Assembly: GCA_026419775.2 (NCBI GenBank)
Contig: JAOPGA020001174.1
Span: 1-62,890, forward strand
Source of the DNA: Acrasis kona
Taxonomy: Eukaryota; Heterolobosea; Eutetramitea; Acrasida; Acrasidae
Direction: 5' to 3'
DNA length: 62,890 nt
Shown: in pieces, positions 33,675 to 44,622 of the stretch
Numbering within the stretch: the first letter of the stretch is position 1
Layout: the number at the start of each line of letters is the position of its first letter
Position numbers and translations under genes: made by a program
The notes under the pieces: generated by a model
The model's database searches: none
What the model was told of the DNA's origin: nothing
Seen by the model: the letters and a program-made list of their open reading frames with translations, nothing else

Positions 33675-36600
33675 TTAAACAATTCTCTTCTGTAAATTAT
33701 TTGTTCTCTCAATCAAAGATTGCGACCTCTTCTTCTTTTGCTTCTCCTTCAACAACCACTTCTGCCTCTGTTCTCTTGCAATCTTAAAGTTACTAACAAA
33801 ATCGCGAATGGTCACAAAGAACGCATCTTGTGCGTCATTTTCGTTGCTGTTCTTGTCTGGTTCATAAACAAAGTATTGAAGTAGTTTACAATAACTATTT
33901 TTGTAATTGTCAATTAACCCGTCAATCTCTTCACTCCATTTCACCGCGTCATCCCTCATCTTGAACAACCTTTTCACTCCATCAGGACCAGTTTCACAAC
34001 AGGCCGTGGTACCTCTTTGAGTGCACTCTTTGGTCAAATATCTACACATGTTTTTCACTTCGGAGCGATGAATGGTTATCAACTCCAATGTAATCTTACA
34101 TGCATCAAACAACACATTGTTACTTTCGAGATCGGCATAAAAGTTTAAAACTTCGGGTTCCTTCTCTTCCACAAGTTTAATCAAGTAATGTAAAAGTGTT
34201 GGTGCATCTCCTTGGTCTTGATCTCCACCGCATGAGCTCTTGGTATCAATCAATTTGGGAAGGATGTTGAGATGGAATGCCTTCACGTCAGCAATTCCCT
34301 TCTTTCCTCTATTCAACGCATTTCCCACCAGCAAAACGTAATGTAGCATTCTTCCAAAACTTGCATTATTGAACAAGACGTTGCATGCAGTAAGTTTACA
34401 TTGCAACATGTTACGTACATCGTGCACAATGGGTTCGAGACAATGCATGCTCTTCATCGCATCCAACTTGTCGCTAATGCGATCGCACTCGCACAACACA
34501 TACAAAAACTTTTCTACTTTGGACATGTATTTTTCTTGTTGGTAACGCAATGCGAGCGTTTCCTTCTTTTCCTTATCGAGCACCGTCACGAAATTTGCAC
34601 AATGTTCGATGCGCTCCAACGACATGTTGTTCAGGTCCAATTGATCGATAAACTCAACGATTTGATCGGCGCCAACACTTTTGAAACTGCTGGTTATAAC
34701 AATTTCCAACTTTCTTTCAACGTTGGAGTCCAAGACCGGTACGTGATCGACAGCACGTGGTGTGTTTGGTTCGTTTACAGTTCCAGAGTTTGGTCTTGGT
34801 GTGCTTGGAGTTGGTACGTTGTTGTTTTTGCTGAATAGTTTTTCGAGTTCTTGAATGTTCACAACGTCCTCGGGATTCAAGTCAACTTCGCTCCAAACGC
34901 TTGGGGAGTCGGACTCTGGCGTCATGTTGATGGGTTTCCAGAAGAGTTGTTTTGTGGTGTTGATGACTAATTGTTGCGAGTTTGTGATGTTTGAGAGTGG
35001 CGGAGGTGGAGGGCCAGCCTTCATCATTGGCGGCGGTGGTGGCGGTGGAGGTGGTGCACACATTACTGGAGGCGGTGGCGGTGGTGGAGGCACCGCAATA
35101 ACGGCTGGTGGTTCTTGATTCTCTTTATCTTGTGTTTCTTCGGGTACAATCTTTTTTGTCTTTCTCTTCTTTTTTGGCGTCCGTTTTGCCATGCTGGCTT
35201 CAACATTTTCATTTTCAGATGAATCAGAATCAGAGTCATCGCTACTCTCAAACTCATCGTCATCGTCTCCTTCCTCATCGTTTTCGTCAGCATTTTCAAG
35301 ATTTAATACGCGAGGTTTGAGTGGTTCGGGAAGATTGAACTTTTTCCTTGTGCTCTTAGTCTTCTTCTTTCCATCCTTTCCAGGAGAGTACACAGGACTC
35401 ATCGGAGATAAATCCATTAAAAGATCATCCAGTGCAGTGTGTTGACGCTTTACACGGTCCTCATAAGATTCGGTCTCGACCACTTCAAAATCTTCATCGT
35501 CAAAGTTTAACAGGTTGACCTGTTTTATCTTTTGTTTGACTGGTGTTACAAAAGCTTCATCCTCTTTTGGCTTGTTGTTATTGACTTGTTTCGCTCTTGC
35601 TGTGTAGCTGCGCCTAATGCGAGGCACTACTTTTCCAACCGGAGTTGATTGAGTGGGTTTGGTGACTGACTGGCGAAGATTACGAGTTCCACCCTTAGCA
35701 ACCTGGGATGATAGTTCTGCGAGCACTTTGTGCATGCTATGGCGATGCTTTACGTTAATGTGTTGAAGTCTAACGGAGTGGGCGACCTTGGGATCTTTTA
35801 GATAGTAACTTGGACAATCTCTAACGCACTTTTCAAGCTCAATGGCATAGTTGGCGGCTTTGCGATCAAATCTAGGATTATCCTTGAATGAAAGTTGCAT
35901 CATGAAGTCATTGGGAATGTGTCCACAATTGTTGTTGGCATTGTGTCGGTTGCTGATGTTGTGTGGAGCCGCACAATCAATCCAATCCAAATGTGTTTTT
36001 TTAACAGTGAGGACATCGTGCATAAATGCATTACTTATCTAACAAGGTACTATAGGTATATCTGAACACCTTCTCGAAACTGTCCTGAACCACTCGATAG
36101 CAATAAAGCATAAAGTCTCCAAACAACTCGCAAGGAACGTCTATGTCATATCTATACCACAACTGACCGTCACGCCTCTCTTCCACCGGTACAAGGTTTG
36201 CAGTGTTTGAGGAGTACACTGGTTTTTTACTTGCTGCTTGACTAAGAAGTACAGGTTATGTGGTGACTGACGAGATCCGGTTTGGTTGGTGGATAATGAT
36301 GTCAAAAGCGAATTCATACGCAAGCTTGTTAGCGCCAACTTCCGAACGCAAGGCATCGGCATCTGTGTCATCATACTGAAGAAACGGGCGTATCTGAAAA
36401 TGCTTGGCTGACAGTTCAAAGTGCTCTTTTCCACAAGTTGCATAACTGTGGGATTGTTTTTTAGTTCAATGTAGGCGTCTATGCTATTCTTATAACGCTT
36501 CCCATCTGTGTAAGAAAGATAGCATGCTGTGAGGAGAGCGGCATAGGTTACTGATCTTGGGCAAGTGTGGACCACAATCACGCTTCCTGGATTGCTAGAA

Positions 36601-36959
36601 AGGTATGAATGCATTGCATCACACATACTGAATAGGTTCGTTATACGTTCGAAATGGTGAAGAAGATTGCTTTGCGCAACTTCAAAACAGTGAAGTCCTC
36701 CGTTTGAGAAAGTGGTCGATGAAAAATTAAAAATCATAACTCTTGTTCCAAAGGACTTGCAAATTTCTTGAGTGAGTTTCTCTTGCATCTGACACGTGTC
36801 ATGTTGAGAAAGAAGGGAAGATATATATAAACGTTCGCATATCTTATCTATAATGTGTGTCTTCTTCCTCAAAAATGTATTGAAGTCGTTTAGTTTGCTC
36901 ATGACTTGGGCTGTCCCACGTTGATTAATGTTGATAAGGCTTGATATCATTGAAGACAT
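33675..36959 (-). CDS. PTEN-like/C2 formin (class II formin architecture)
   Basis: The N-terminal exon (36959 to about 36272) is a PTEN-like phosphatase fold, with His-Thr-Cys-Pro-Arg-Ser-Val-Thr-Tyr in the P-loop position. The Cys is present but the Arg six residues later is missing, so it should be catalytically dead, as in plant class II formins. A C2-like region follows (36218-35950). Then come an acidic/basic linker, an FH1 region with three runs of 5-9 prolines, and an FH2 domain starting at Phe-Trp-Lys-Pro-Ile, which nucleates and caps actin filaments. The C2 part crosses two frame changes: one fits a 53-bp GTCAGT...CAG intron (36219-36271), the other near 36040 has no good intron and may be an indel. 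Confidence 0.8.
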
Positions 36960-37118
36960 TATTGGCCCTTATCATACAGTTGTTTCTTCTTGGTGGTTCT
37001 TTCAAAATAATTTAATAAAAAATTTAACGGAAGTCTTGGGCGGCAAACGTCACCCAACGTTCCATTGTCGTCAAATGTCATAATACTAAAAATAAGAAAC
37101 CAAACGAATTTTTATAAT

Positions 37119-38051
37119 TTATTCTTCATTCCTTTTTTTCTTTTCTCTTCTTAAATATTCACTTCTGTAGATCGTGACGTGGTTAGCATGCACATTCTTT
37201 CCAAGGTTCACTGAGATTTCTCTGTTTGTTAGCCCCTGCTTGATTCCCTTCTCAATCTGTTTTTTTTCGGCGGATGTAAATTTCTTTGCAAACTTGGAGT
37301 CGCTTTTATAACTACGTAGGAGCTCTTGTTCGTCAGAGTTCATTAATTCATCATATCTCTCAATCATCTCTTTGTCTTCTTCTTCGTCATACGTTGGTTG
37401 CGCTATAATAATTAACATATAATGTGAATGTTGTACATACGGACTGGATTCCTCCAAACCTTGTTACCAGATATCTGTAATAATTAGCCGATGGGTCATC
37501 AAGAGGTGCATGCATACCTTAAATTCCTGCCTTTCTAGAACAATTTTTTTCACAAACTCGAAAAGCTGGTCCTCGTTCTTGAAATGTACTAGGTCCATGG
37601 CGCAGTTAAGGATTAGAGTCTGAATGGCGTATAAATCAAAATTTTCAAGATTGTTCTCAATTTTTAGGAATTCGGATAGTTTATCGAAGACATTCGGTAT
37701 TTGGCTCACAGTTATACACGTAGATACACCTGTTGTCCCGTCGTCATATTCTTCACAAGAATACATTCTCCTCCTTTTAAAGTCGTGTGAACTAAAATCC
37801 TCATCGTCCCCTGAAGCATCGCTGCTATCGTCATCACTCTCTTTCAGTGAATCCTTAGATTGATTTAATGTCCCTGTCTTCGATCTGGTTATCGGGCGAA
37901 ACCACCCGGGTTGGGCTGATGTAGCTACGAGCTTAGCCTGAAGCTTCTTTTCTTTCTTGGGATCATCGAACACGATGTTCTGCTTTATTGTTGTGGTCAA
38001 TGGATCCGTCTGGACCGCAGCATCAACTGATGACTTTTGGTTGTTTTCCAT
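37119..38051 (-). CDS. Unknown nuclear-type protein with C-terminal helix-turn-helix-like region
   Basis: Three exons (38051-37518, 37474-37441, 37402-37119), including a 34-bp micro-exon, keep phase and give 283 residues. The first half has a serine/aspartate-rich segment followed by Lys-Arg-Arg-Arg. The C-terminal 60 residues are basic and helical (Ser-Ala-Glu-Lys-Lys-Gln-Ile-Glu-Lys-Gly, then Thr-Asn-Arg-Glu-Ile-Ser), reminiscent of a SANT or helix-turn-helix DNA-binding unit. I do not recognise the family. The start at 38051 is chosen because an upstream ATG 7 codons away lacks similarity support either way. Confidence 0.65.
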
Positions 38052-38191
38052 TATTTGAATAATAAAACTCACTCAAATATACTTAAAGTGGTTTGTTATA
38101 AATTCTTGGCATCACTGGACGTCAACAGAAAAAAAGAACAAAGAAAGTACAAAAACAATTAAATTCTATAAAATATTTATCAGAAAACAAT

Positions 38192-38712
38192 TTAGTAGTT
38201 ATTTTCCTTTTTGGGTCCACGTTGTTTTTGGTTTGCGTTTGGTTGAACCTTGGTTACATTCTCCAAGTTGCCGAAACCAATGCTTTGGAGCATGTTGAAT
38301 ACATCATCATCAACCATGATTCCGTTTTGGATAAGTTCATCGACGTGTGATACTTCGGGTACATAGTCCATACGACGTTCACGCTCTTCTTCTTGTAGTT
38401 TGAGTGAGATACCACGAACGGTACCCTTTTGAATACGTCTCATCAAGTGGGTTACGAAACCAGCGATTTTGTTACGAAGACGCTTTGATGGGATTAGAGC
38501 AATTTCTTCGCAGATCTTCTTGTTGACTTGGAAGTCTTGGCCCAAGATACCATAGTACTTTTCGACGATAACACGTGCTGCCTTCTTAACTGTCTTTGTT
38601 CTGACGCGTCCCTATTAAAAGTAAATATCTAATATATACACGTCCCCACGATAGTACGCTATAAAATAAAAGTAATGTATATCGGAGGACGTGGGACAAA
38701 AATACATACCAT
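38192..38712 (-). CDS. RPS17: 40S ribosomal protein eS17
   Basis: The 140-aa protein matches eS17 throughout: [11 protein letters not shown], [16 protein letters not shown], and Arg-Met-Asp-Tyr-Val-Pro-Glu. It is a structural protein of the small subunit. Exon 1 carries only the start codon ATG (38712-38710); a 98-bp intron (38612-38709) follows directly with GTATGT, which is a common arrangement for ribosomal protein genes. The intron contains an imperfect hairpin (gtccccacg with cgtgggac). The gene is divergent from the HEATR1 fragment. Confidence 0.93.
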
Positions 38713-38895
38713 TGTGTATTACGATATGGCAGAGGTTGCTTTTCACAAATTTCAAAAAGCCCTTTTTTTCACATTGCAAAATGACCAACCAGAAATTTCC
38801 AACATATGATTACAAAATGAACACTATGCTACACGCTGCTTAATACATCGCATATATTCATTCGATTACTCACCCAATCGATTAAAGAGTACCGG

Positions 38896-40441
38896 TTGAT
38901 ATGTGTGAGTGTATATTTTAAACTGAGCGATCCTAAAAATGAATCCTCCACAAATCGCGAGCAACAAACCAAGCAGGAAAATGACAAATTGGATAAAATT
39001 ATATCCGAATTCTTTTTATTACTTTCGCCATACTTTTTATTAAAGTCTTCACACAAGGCACTGGAGTACTTGATAAGAAGGTACAGAGTCAACGTATATA
39101 ATGTCGACCACATGTTACAATCGATCATACCCTACCATCAGGCAACACTATTCGCACGCATGGTTCAAATACTCAACATTGATAATTCAAAATGGAGCTT
39201 CTTGGAGCCCATCCAAAGAAGCGGAGCCAGTTTATCAAGACCAGTTCTAGTCGTTCGTTGCCACACCGACACATCCATTTTGGATTTCATCTGCGAATCA
39301 ATGAAACAGTATCAACAACACAAGATACAGAACAAAACATTTACCAATTTCTTCGTCACGTTAATTTTGGAGTATTTGAATTACACACAAATCAAGGAGG
39401 ACTCATTACGTCGCGTCCTACCACACATTTTCGAGGGTCATAAATCAAAAGACTCTGACGCTCGCCTGGGATGTTACATGATCACCACGTTAATCGGTAG
39501 CAAATTGACTCTATCATCTGCACTGGCCACAGCGTTCATCGAATCCTACATGAACAACATTTTCAACATGGGACACACCACCTTGGCTCTTAATCATTTG
39601 TTCCAATCGCAAATTCACGCTCATTTGACCGCCGAACAAGCCATTGCTCTACTAGAGTCGGGTATCGAAAAGATCATTGGAGGCATGAGCGAATACGACA
39701 CGGTGCCCATCACCAGAGCCATAATCGACTGCACCATCAAGCTCGATGACGAATCATTCCAACGTTCAATCTCTCTCCCAATGGCATCTCGTTACATTCC
39801 ACAACTCATCGCCAAGTTATTCGACAGCAGAGAACAAGAACAAGCCACCAAATTACTTCGCACCATCATGAACAAGTACCCCGCAGAGATGGACCAAGCA
39901 ATTACGACTCACATGAAAAACAGCTGCAAGCATTTGCACAAGAGTGTTGATCAAAATGTTACCCGACCTACAGGCAGCAAGTGCCTTGTTACACGTTGCT
40001 AGAGAATCACCTTGCAATTCCAACATGATTACGGATTCCCTAAAAAATGTAATCAAAACATTACCGGTGCAATCTATTGATTTCAAATTGGTGAGTCAGA
40101 GAGCGAGCAGGCCCTATGTAGGCGACGATTTGAATCACGTTAGTTATAGTTCGATTCTATTCGATGCATTGTTGACCATGACATTTCCAAAATCACCAGA
40201 ATTGTTCAGATTCTCCCATCTCGACAACAACAAACATCCATCACAGCTCGTCCACGTGCTCAACACCCTTCAAACCATGGTCACAAACTATAAGAAGGGT
40301 ATCATCAAGGGAGTAAGCAAAGTGGTAGAGTTATTGAGCAAAACCAAATCGAATACCGTGAGACACGCCTCCACTCTACTACTAGGCGATATGGCCATGG
40401 TGGATGCTCAATCCGTTTTCACAACTCAATTTCCCAAATAA
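38896..40441 (+). pseudogene. HEATR1: Truncated HEATR1/Utp10 copy
   Basis: The first part (38896 to about 39930) matches the N-terminal HEATR1/Utp10 region: Leu-Ser-Pro-Tyr-Phe-Leu-Leu-Lys, Leu-Ile-Arg-Arg-Tyr-Arg-Val-Asn-Val-Tyr-Asn, and Ile-Pro-Tyr-His-Gln-Ala. A frame change between 39914 and 39975 leads into the next stretch (Leu-Ile-Lys-Met-Leu-Pro-Asp-Leu), which ends at 40441 after about 510 residues in total. The full protein is about 1,800-2,100 residues, so most HEAT repeats and the BP28CT domain are missing, and the first 70 residues are absent too. It is a partial duplicate or decayed gene; a full copy should exist elsewhere, because Utp10 is essential for 18S rRNA maturation. Confidence 0.7.
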
Positions 40442-40985
40442 ATTACTGAATACTAGTATTACTCTTTACAGACCGTAGGTCACCAAGAATTAACATGATC
40501 ATAGGATGATTAGCACAGGTTATTTAGGCTGCGAGACAAACAGGTGCACGCAAGCGTGCACCACCTCAGAAACGGCGACTTTGAGGTATTTGAACACAAG
40601 AACTAGAGACTAGAAGAAAGCATATATACCATAAAGAACAACTGAAATAAGCTTTATTGCGTGTCAAACCCGTCAAATAAAAACAAAACACATCTTTACA
40701 AACCGTTCTTTTGTTATAAAATTAATTGATGCTTTCGATTGATCTCTTTTTATATTGCTTTTCTAAAAAAAACCTATTCTCCTATTTAGGTTTTCCTGTT
40801 GTAATAACAGACGGACAACTTAGAATTTGTTTTATAAAAGTTCAATAAAGGTCTTCCCAAAGGTTTGCTCACAAACAAGAAGTATTTGTAGATAATTCCT
40901 CTTTTATTGATTTTAAATGACGTTGCCAATTTTTCGACTGCACAACTAAACTGATGCAAGTTCTCCCTTTTCTTCTACAGAAAAT
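40442..40985. other. Intergenic region with a perfect 9-bp-stem hairpin
   Basis: GGTGCACGC-AA-GCGTGCACC at 40543-40562 is a perfect 9-bp inverted repeat with a 2-nt loop. It is followed by acctca...tgaggt (40562-40587), so the 60 bp around it can form two stems and is richer in GC than its surroundings. It may be a structured RNA or a transcription end. No known RNA family was recognised. The rest is AT-rich. Confidence 0.5.
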
Positions 40986-42533
40986 TTAAACTACTTCTTC
41001 TATAAGTTCCACAGGTGTTGCTACTGCAGACACAGTCACTTCTTTGACACTATCCCTCTTGCCAAAGAATGCAAATATGACGAAATAGAATATGAATGAA
41101 ATAGACAATAGGATCAGAGTGCACCACAACAAACCAATCGCTCCAAATTTGGACATTGTACTGGTGATGATAACTGGATTAATCATGTTACCCATGGAAG
41201 ATCCTAGAATAATCAAAGATGTCATTGTTCCAGTCAAGTCATATCCCATATAAGATTTTATCAAAGACATGGTAGCAGGGAACATACTAGCGTAAGAGAC
41301 GCCCAAAACACCAACACAAATGGAAAAGATGTTCAAATTATCATGGAAAATAACAGCAGCAGTAATGGCAAATAACAGACCACACAAATCGATGATAATC
41401 ATGTAAACAGATTTGACCTTTGCTGAGATGAAGATTGCACATAGACGTCCGATCGTAAAAGTCAACCAAAACAAGGAATTTAGGAGACCAGCACCAATCT
41501 CATCAGTCAATCCCTTCTTTGTAACATATGTGTATAAAAGACCAGCAAACACACCTTCGGAATATACAAACAGGGCCAAGGCGACCATGACGACACCAAT
41601 GTACTTGATGATGGTCTGACGAGTGAGTTGCTCCTTAAACTTAATCCAAGGGGATCTGGTATCTTTTGAACGCTTCTCCATCTTTTCTTTTTCTTCCTGT
41701 GTAATGATGCGGCTTGCGTCGAGCGCGGGTGAGAACAAAAAGAATAATATGGTGGGAATGGCAAGAGAGCTTGTGATAATGTAACACACTGTGAGAGCGT
41801 CCCATCTATTGGAATTTACTCCGACACCCATTTTGTCCGTAACAAAGGTAACTATGAGGGGTGAGGTTACAGACCCAACCCCGAAGCAGAAATGTAACAT
41901 TTGTAAAAAGATCCCGACACGGTCTCCCCATAAGTACCCGACCAAGGTGTTACTGAAAACGTTCATGAACCCAGCTGCAACACCCGCGATACCGTTGAGT
42001 ATAATTGCCATGGCGAATTGTTCGAAGAGTGTTGAAGTCATGACACCTCCTGCTAGCACAGCTACGCTGATGATGATGTAAATCTTTCTTCCGATTTGTC
42101 CGTTGAATCTATCCATGAGCTTTCCTCCCAATAGACCACCGATGACGTTTCCCAAACCACGAATTGTGAAGAGGTATCCAAGCATTTGTATGTCACTGCC
42201 TGTCCTGCTTGAGAACAATGATAATGTTGGACCAAGCATTGACCATAATGCACCGTAGAAAACAAACATCCAACATAGGGACAATTGTGCTATCATCTTT
42301 CTCTTTGGGAACCTTGGTTCTTGTGGTGTTACCTCAAACTCATCGATGGTTGAACTGCGCGAGTTGGGCCCTTCAATGGGTGTGTCAGCACCTTGTAGTG
42401 TGTAAGGTTTCTGTAGGGGCAGGTGCACATCGGACTCATATGGGGATGCCATACTTGTTGTTCCGCTGCGAGTATCAGATACAGTGCTCGGGCTGATTGG
42501 AGCAAATCCTTCTGAGTTCTCAACTACGCCCAT
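40986..42533 (-). CDS. Major facilitator superfamily transporter
   Basis: The single-exon, 515-residue protein has a serine-rich cytosolic N-terminus (about 1-75) and about 12 predicted membrane helices. The typical loop 2-3 motif is present as Gly-Gly-Lys-Leu-Met-Asp-Arg-Phe, then Gly-Arg-Lys. The two halves are joined by a charged loop (Gln-Glu-Glu-Lys-Glu-Lys-Met-Glu-Lys). It resembles MFSD4/NAGLT-like or sugar-type MFS carriers in layout, but the substrate cannot be deduced. It is probably an endolysosomal or plasma-membrane carrier. It is divergent from the F-box-like gene. Confidence 0.85.
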   Translation of the reverse strand: MGVVENSEGFAPISPSTVSDTRSGTTSMASPYESDVHLPLQKPYTLQGADTPIEGPNSRSSTIDEFEVTPQEPRFPKRKMIAQLSLCWMFVFYGALWSMLGPTLSLFSSRTGSDIQMLGYLFTIRGLGNVIGGLLGGKLMDRFNGQIGRKIYIIISVAVLAGGVMTSTLFEQFAMAIILNGIAGVAAGFMNVFSNTLVGYLWGDRVGIFLQMLHFCFGVGSVTSPLIVTFVTDKMGVGVNSNRWDALTVCYIITSSLAIPTILFFLFSPALDASRIITQEEKEKMEKRSKDTRSPWIKFKEQLTRQTIIKYIGVVMVALALFVYSEGVFAGLLYTYVTKKGLTDEIGAGLLNSLFWLTFTIGRLCAIFISAKVKSVYMIIIDLCGLLFAITAAVIFHDNLNIFSICVGVLGVSYASMFPATMSLIKSYMGYDLTGTMTSLIILGSSMGNMINPVIITSTMSKFGAIGLLWCTLILLSISFIFYFVIFAFFGKRDSVKEVTVSAVATPVELIEEVV

Positions 42534-43522
42534 AATTTGTTAAATTGTTGAATTGTTCGGTATAAATTCATAACAAGTTAAATAGTCGTTGCAGTCACGG
42601 GTTAATAGAATTTCCTTATTTATCAACTATAAAAATTTGTTAATTTGTACTTTTTCGAGTAATTATCGTTCCAGTCAGTTGGCAGGGGGAAACATGTCAT
42701 TTAACGAATAAACAAAACTCCTTGAGTGAAATTTACGACAGCCAGAATCGTTGGGGACATAGCTTTTTTCTATGTTTGTTGTACGAATGCTTAATGCTCT
42801 ATGGGGTGAGAATATACTCTGGAGTTACTCCGCTCAATGGGAGGTATTTAACAAAGAGCCAAACTCAAAAGGTTCTGAATTTACTAGATTGTTACCAAAC
42901 CCAAAAATCTATCCTTCTCTCCGTGGTTTTTTAGTTCATCATTAAAAAAATTGGTGTGATGACAATACAATTGTGGAAAAAAACAGCTTATAATCTCCCA
43001 ATTCATCAACGTGCGAAGATGTCATATAGCATGTTGCTCTGTGTGCAAAGACAACAAACAAGTTTATGTTATACTATTATCATTTTTTATTATGCTTGTA
43101 TCAATTAATATGCATGAAGAGGTCGGCTGCTTCTTTCTTCAAGAAAACCCACAAAATTGTCTCCTTACAAAAATCGCAACTTTTATTACAAAATGCAAAC
43201 AAATAATGAACCTCTGACTTGGTTCGATCTACTTCTTAGCCCTCAAAAACTTAAAGAACATGTAGAAAACGTTTGATATTAAACTCACACTTGTTAGATT
43301 GATGACCTCGCAAGTAAAAAACCAGACGTGCCCTTGAATTAGTCAACAGCCAAGCAAGTACACCACACATCATAAAAAATGATGCGCCAATGGCCCAAAG
43401 AAATAGGATCTAATTCATAATCTGTAATAAATTTATCTATATCGTAAACTCTTGTTGTAGAGGACAACTACGATTTGTGAAACTCCTGAAAGTTCAAAGT
43501 GACCACAACACAAAAAATTATT
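42534..43522. other. Divergent promoter region without a recognisable gene
   Basis: This is the largest gene-free stretch right of 15 kb. Short frames at 42722-42934 and 43011-43217 look like chance ORFs. A tRNA B-box-like ggttcgat near 43221 lacks an A-box and a cloverleaf. Nothing else was found. Confidence 0.4.
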
Positions 43523-44362
43523 ATGGATATTATTCACTATGTACCGTCAGATATATGGACCATTATTTGTTCGTTCCTTAGCTATAGAGAGCTCTTTTTC
43601 AGTGTTCCTCTTTCGTGCACATTCCTGAAGACTTTCTTGTGTGATGAGTATGTACATTGGCAAAAAGTATATGAACAAACCCTTCTTCAAGAATTGAATT
43701 TTGTCGTAACACTACCAAAAACAGATTCAGAAAATTATCGCAATAAATTCATAAAGCAACTTGTACCGTTGTTGAAGCAAAAGAAGATTATATTCGATGA
43801 ATTACGAAAATATATGTTGGACAACTATTTTTATGAGGTAGAAGAATTATATCAATTAGCTTCAAAGTCTCTAAATGTCATGATTGGTTTCGACTGTAAG
43901 GACGCCGAATATATTGATAGCTGTTATTTTAAACAAATTGATTTGTCTTCGATAGCACACACATTATGCTCAGATGCATATAACCTTCCAAAATCAGGTG
44001 TAATGTCATTTCGTTGGATTGGCGACCAGCATGATCAAACTGAAACTAGTTGTGAGATTAAAATTAATCACCATTTACATGACAGCGTCACACCTGTTGA
44101 GGTACTAAATTTAGACGTCACTGCTGGCGAACTTGAAAATTTTGCGTGGTCAGTGAGAGACCGTAATAGTTTTCCACTACAAATGTTTGGACGAGGAAAA
44201 ATTCTTTCAGAGCAAGTCGATAAGCCGTTCTTCTCAGAAGAACATGTAATCTTGTTTCAGTACCATGCATTAAGAGGTAGTTGTGTTTCCCAAATATATA
44301 TACAAAAAAGTGATTTGTTACGGCGCTGTTTCCATAACTTGTCATATAGAAGCTTGTGGTGA
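43523..44362 (+). CDS. F-box-like protein
   Basis: The 279-residue protein begins Met-Asp-Ile-Ile-His-Tyr-Val-Pro-Ser-Asp-Ile-Trp, with the F-box-type pattern Leu-Ser-Tyr-Arg-Glu-Leu and a following Trp-Gln-Lys-Val-Tyr. F-box proteins couple targets to SCF ubiquitin ligases. The C-terminal 150 residues are unrecognised but regular, with a Gly/Arg-Trp-Ile-Gly-Asp segment, so they are probably the substrate-binding part. The ATG at 43523 is used; a GTG 8 codons upstream is less likely. Confidence 0.55.
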   Translation: MDIIHYVPSDIWTIICSFLSYRELFFSVPLSCTFLKTFLCDEYVHWQKVYEQTLLQELNFVVTLPKTDSENYRNKFIKQLVPLLKQKKIIFDELRKYMLDNYFYEVEELYQLASKSLNVMIGFDCKDAEYIDSCYFKQIDLSSIAHTLCSDAYNLPKSGVMSFRWIGDQHDQTETSCEIKINHHLHDSVTPVEVLNLDVTAGELENFAWSVRDRNSFPLQMFGRGKILSEQVDKPFFSEEHVILFQYHALRGSCVSQIYIQKSDLLRRCFHNLSYRSLW

Positions 44363-44622
44363 TTTTGTAAACAATAAAAATATTTTGAAACATACTTAAT
44401 ATATAAAGTCAATGTGTTTATCTGTAGGTTTTTGTGAAGGTTTTTAGTCGGAATTTGTTAAAAAAACGGATGATCTTGTTGGTGCAGTGCGATGCTTACT
44501 TAATTCAAAAAGAATTTTAACTCGTCCTGAAACAGAATCTCAGAGTGCCAAGACATACCTATTAATAGTTCATTATAATCCTCCTTGAAAACTCTTTTTA
44601 ATTAAAAATCCGTCCACTAAAA

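Noticed and set aside
34855-35118. Glycine-rich plus-strand ORF opposite the formin
   Set aside because: It is the antisense of the polyproline FH1 region, which always yields Gly runs.
42722-43217. Two small plus-strand ORFs of about 70 codons
   Set aside because: They have no domain, signal peptide or codon pattern unlike random AT-rich sequence, and they sit in a divergent promoter region.
43205-43240. tRNA B-box-like ggttcgat
   Set aside because: No A-box or acceptor stem is present upstream or on the opposite strand.
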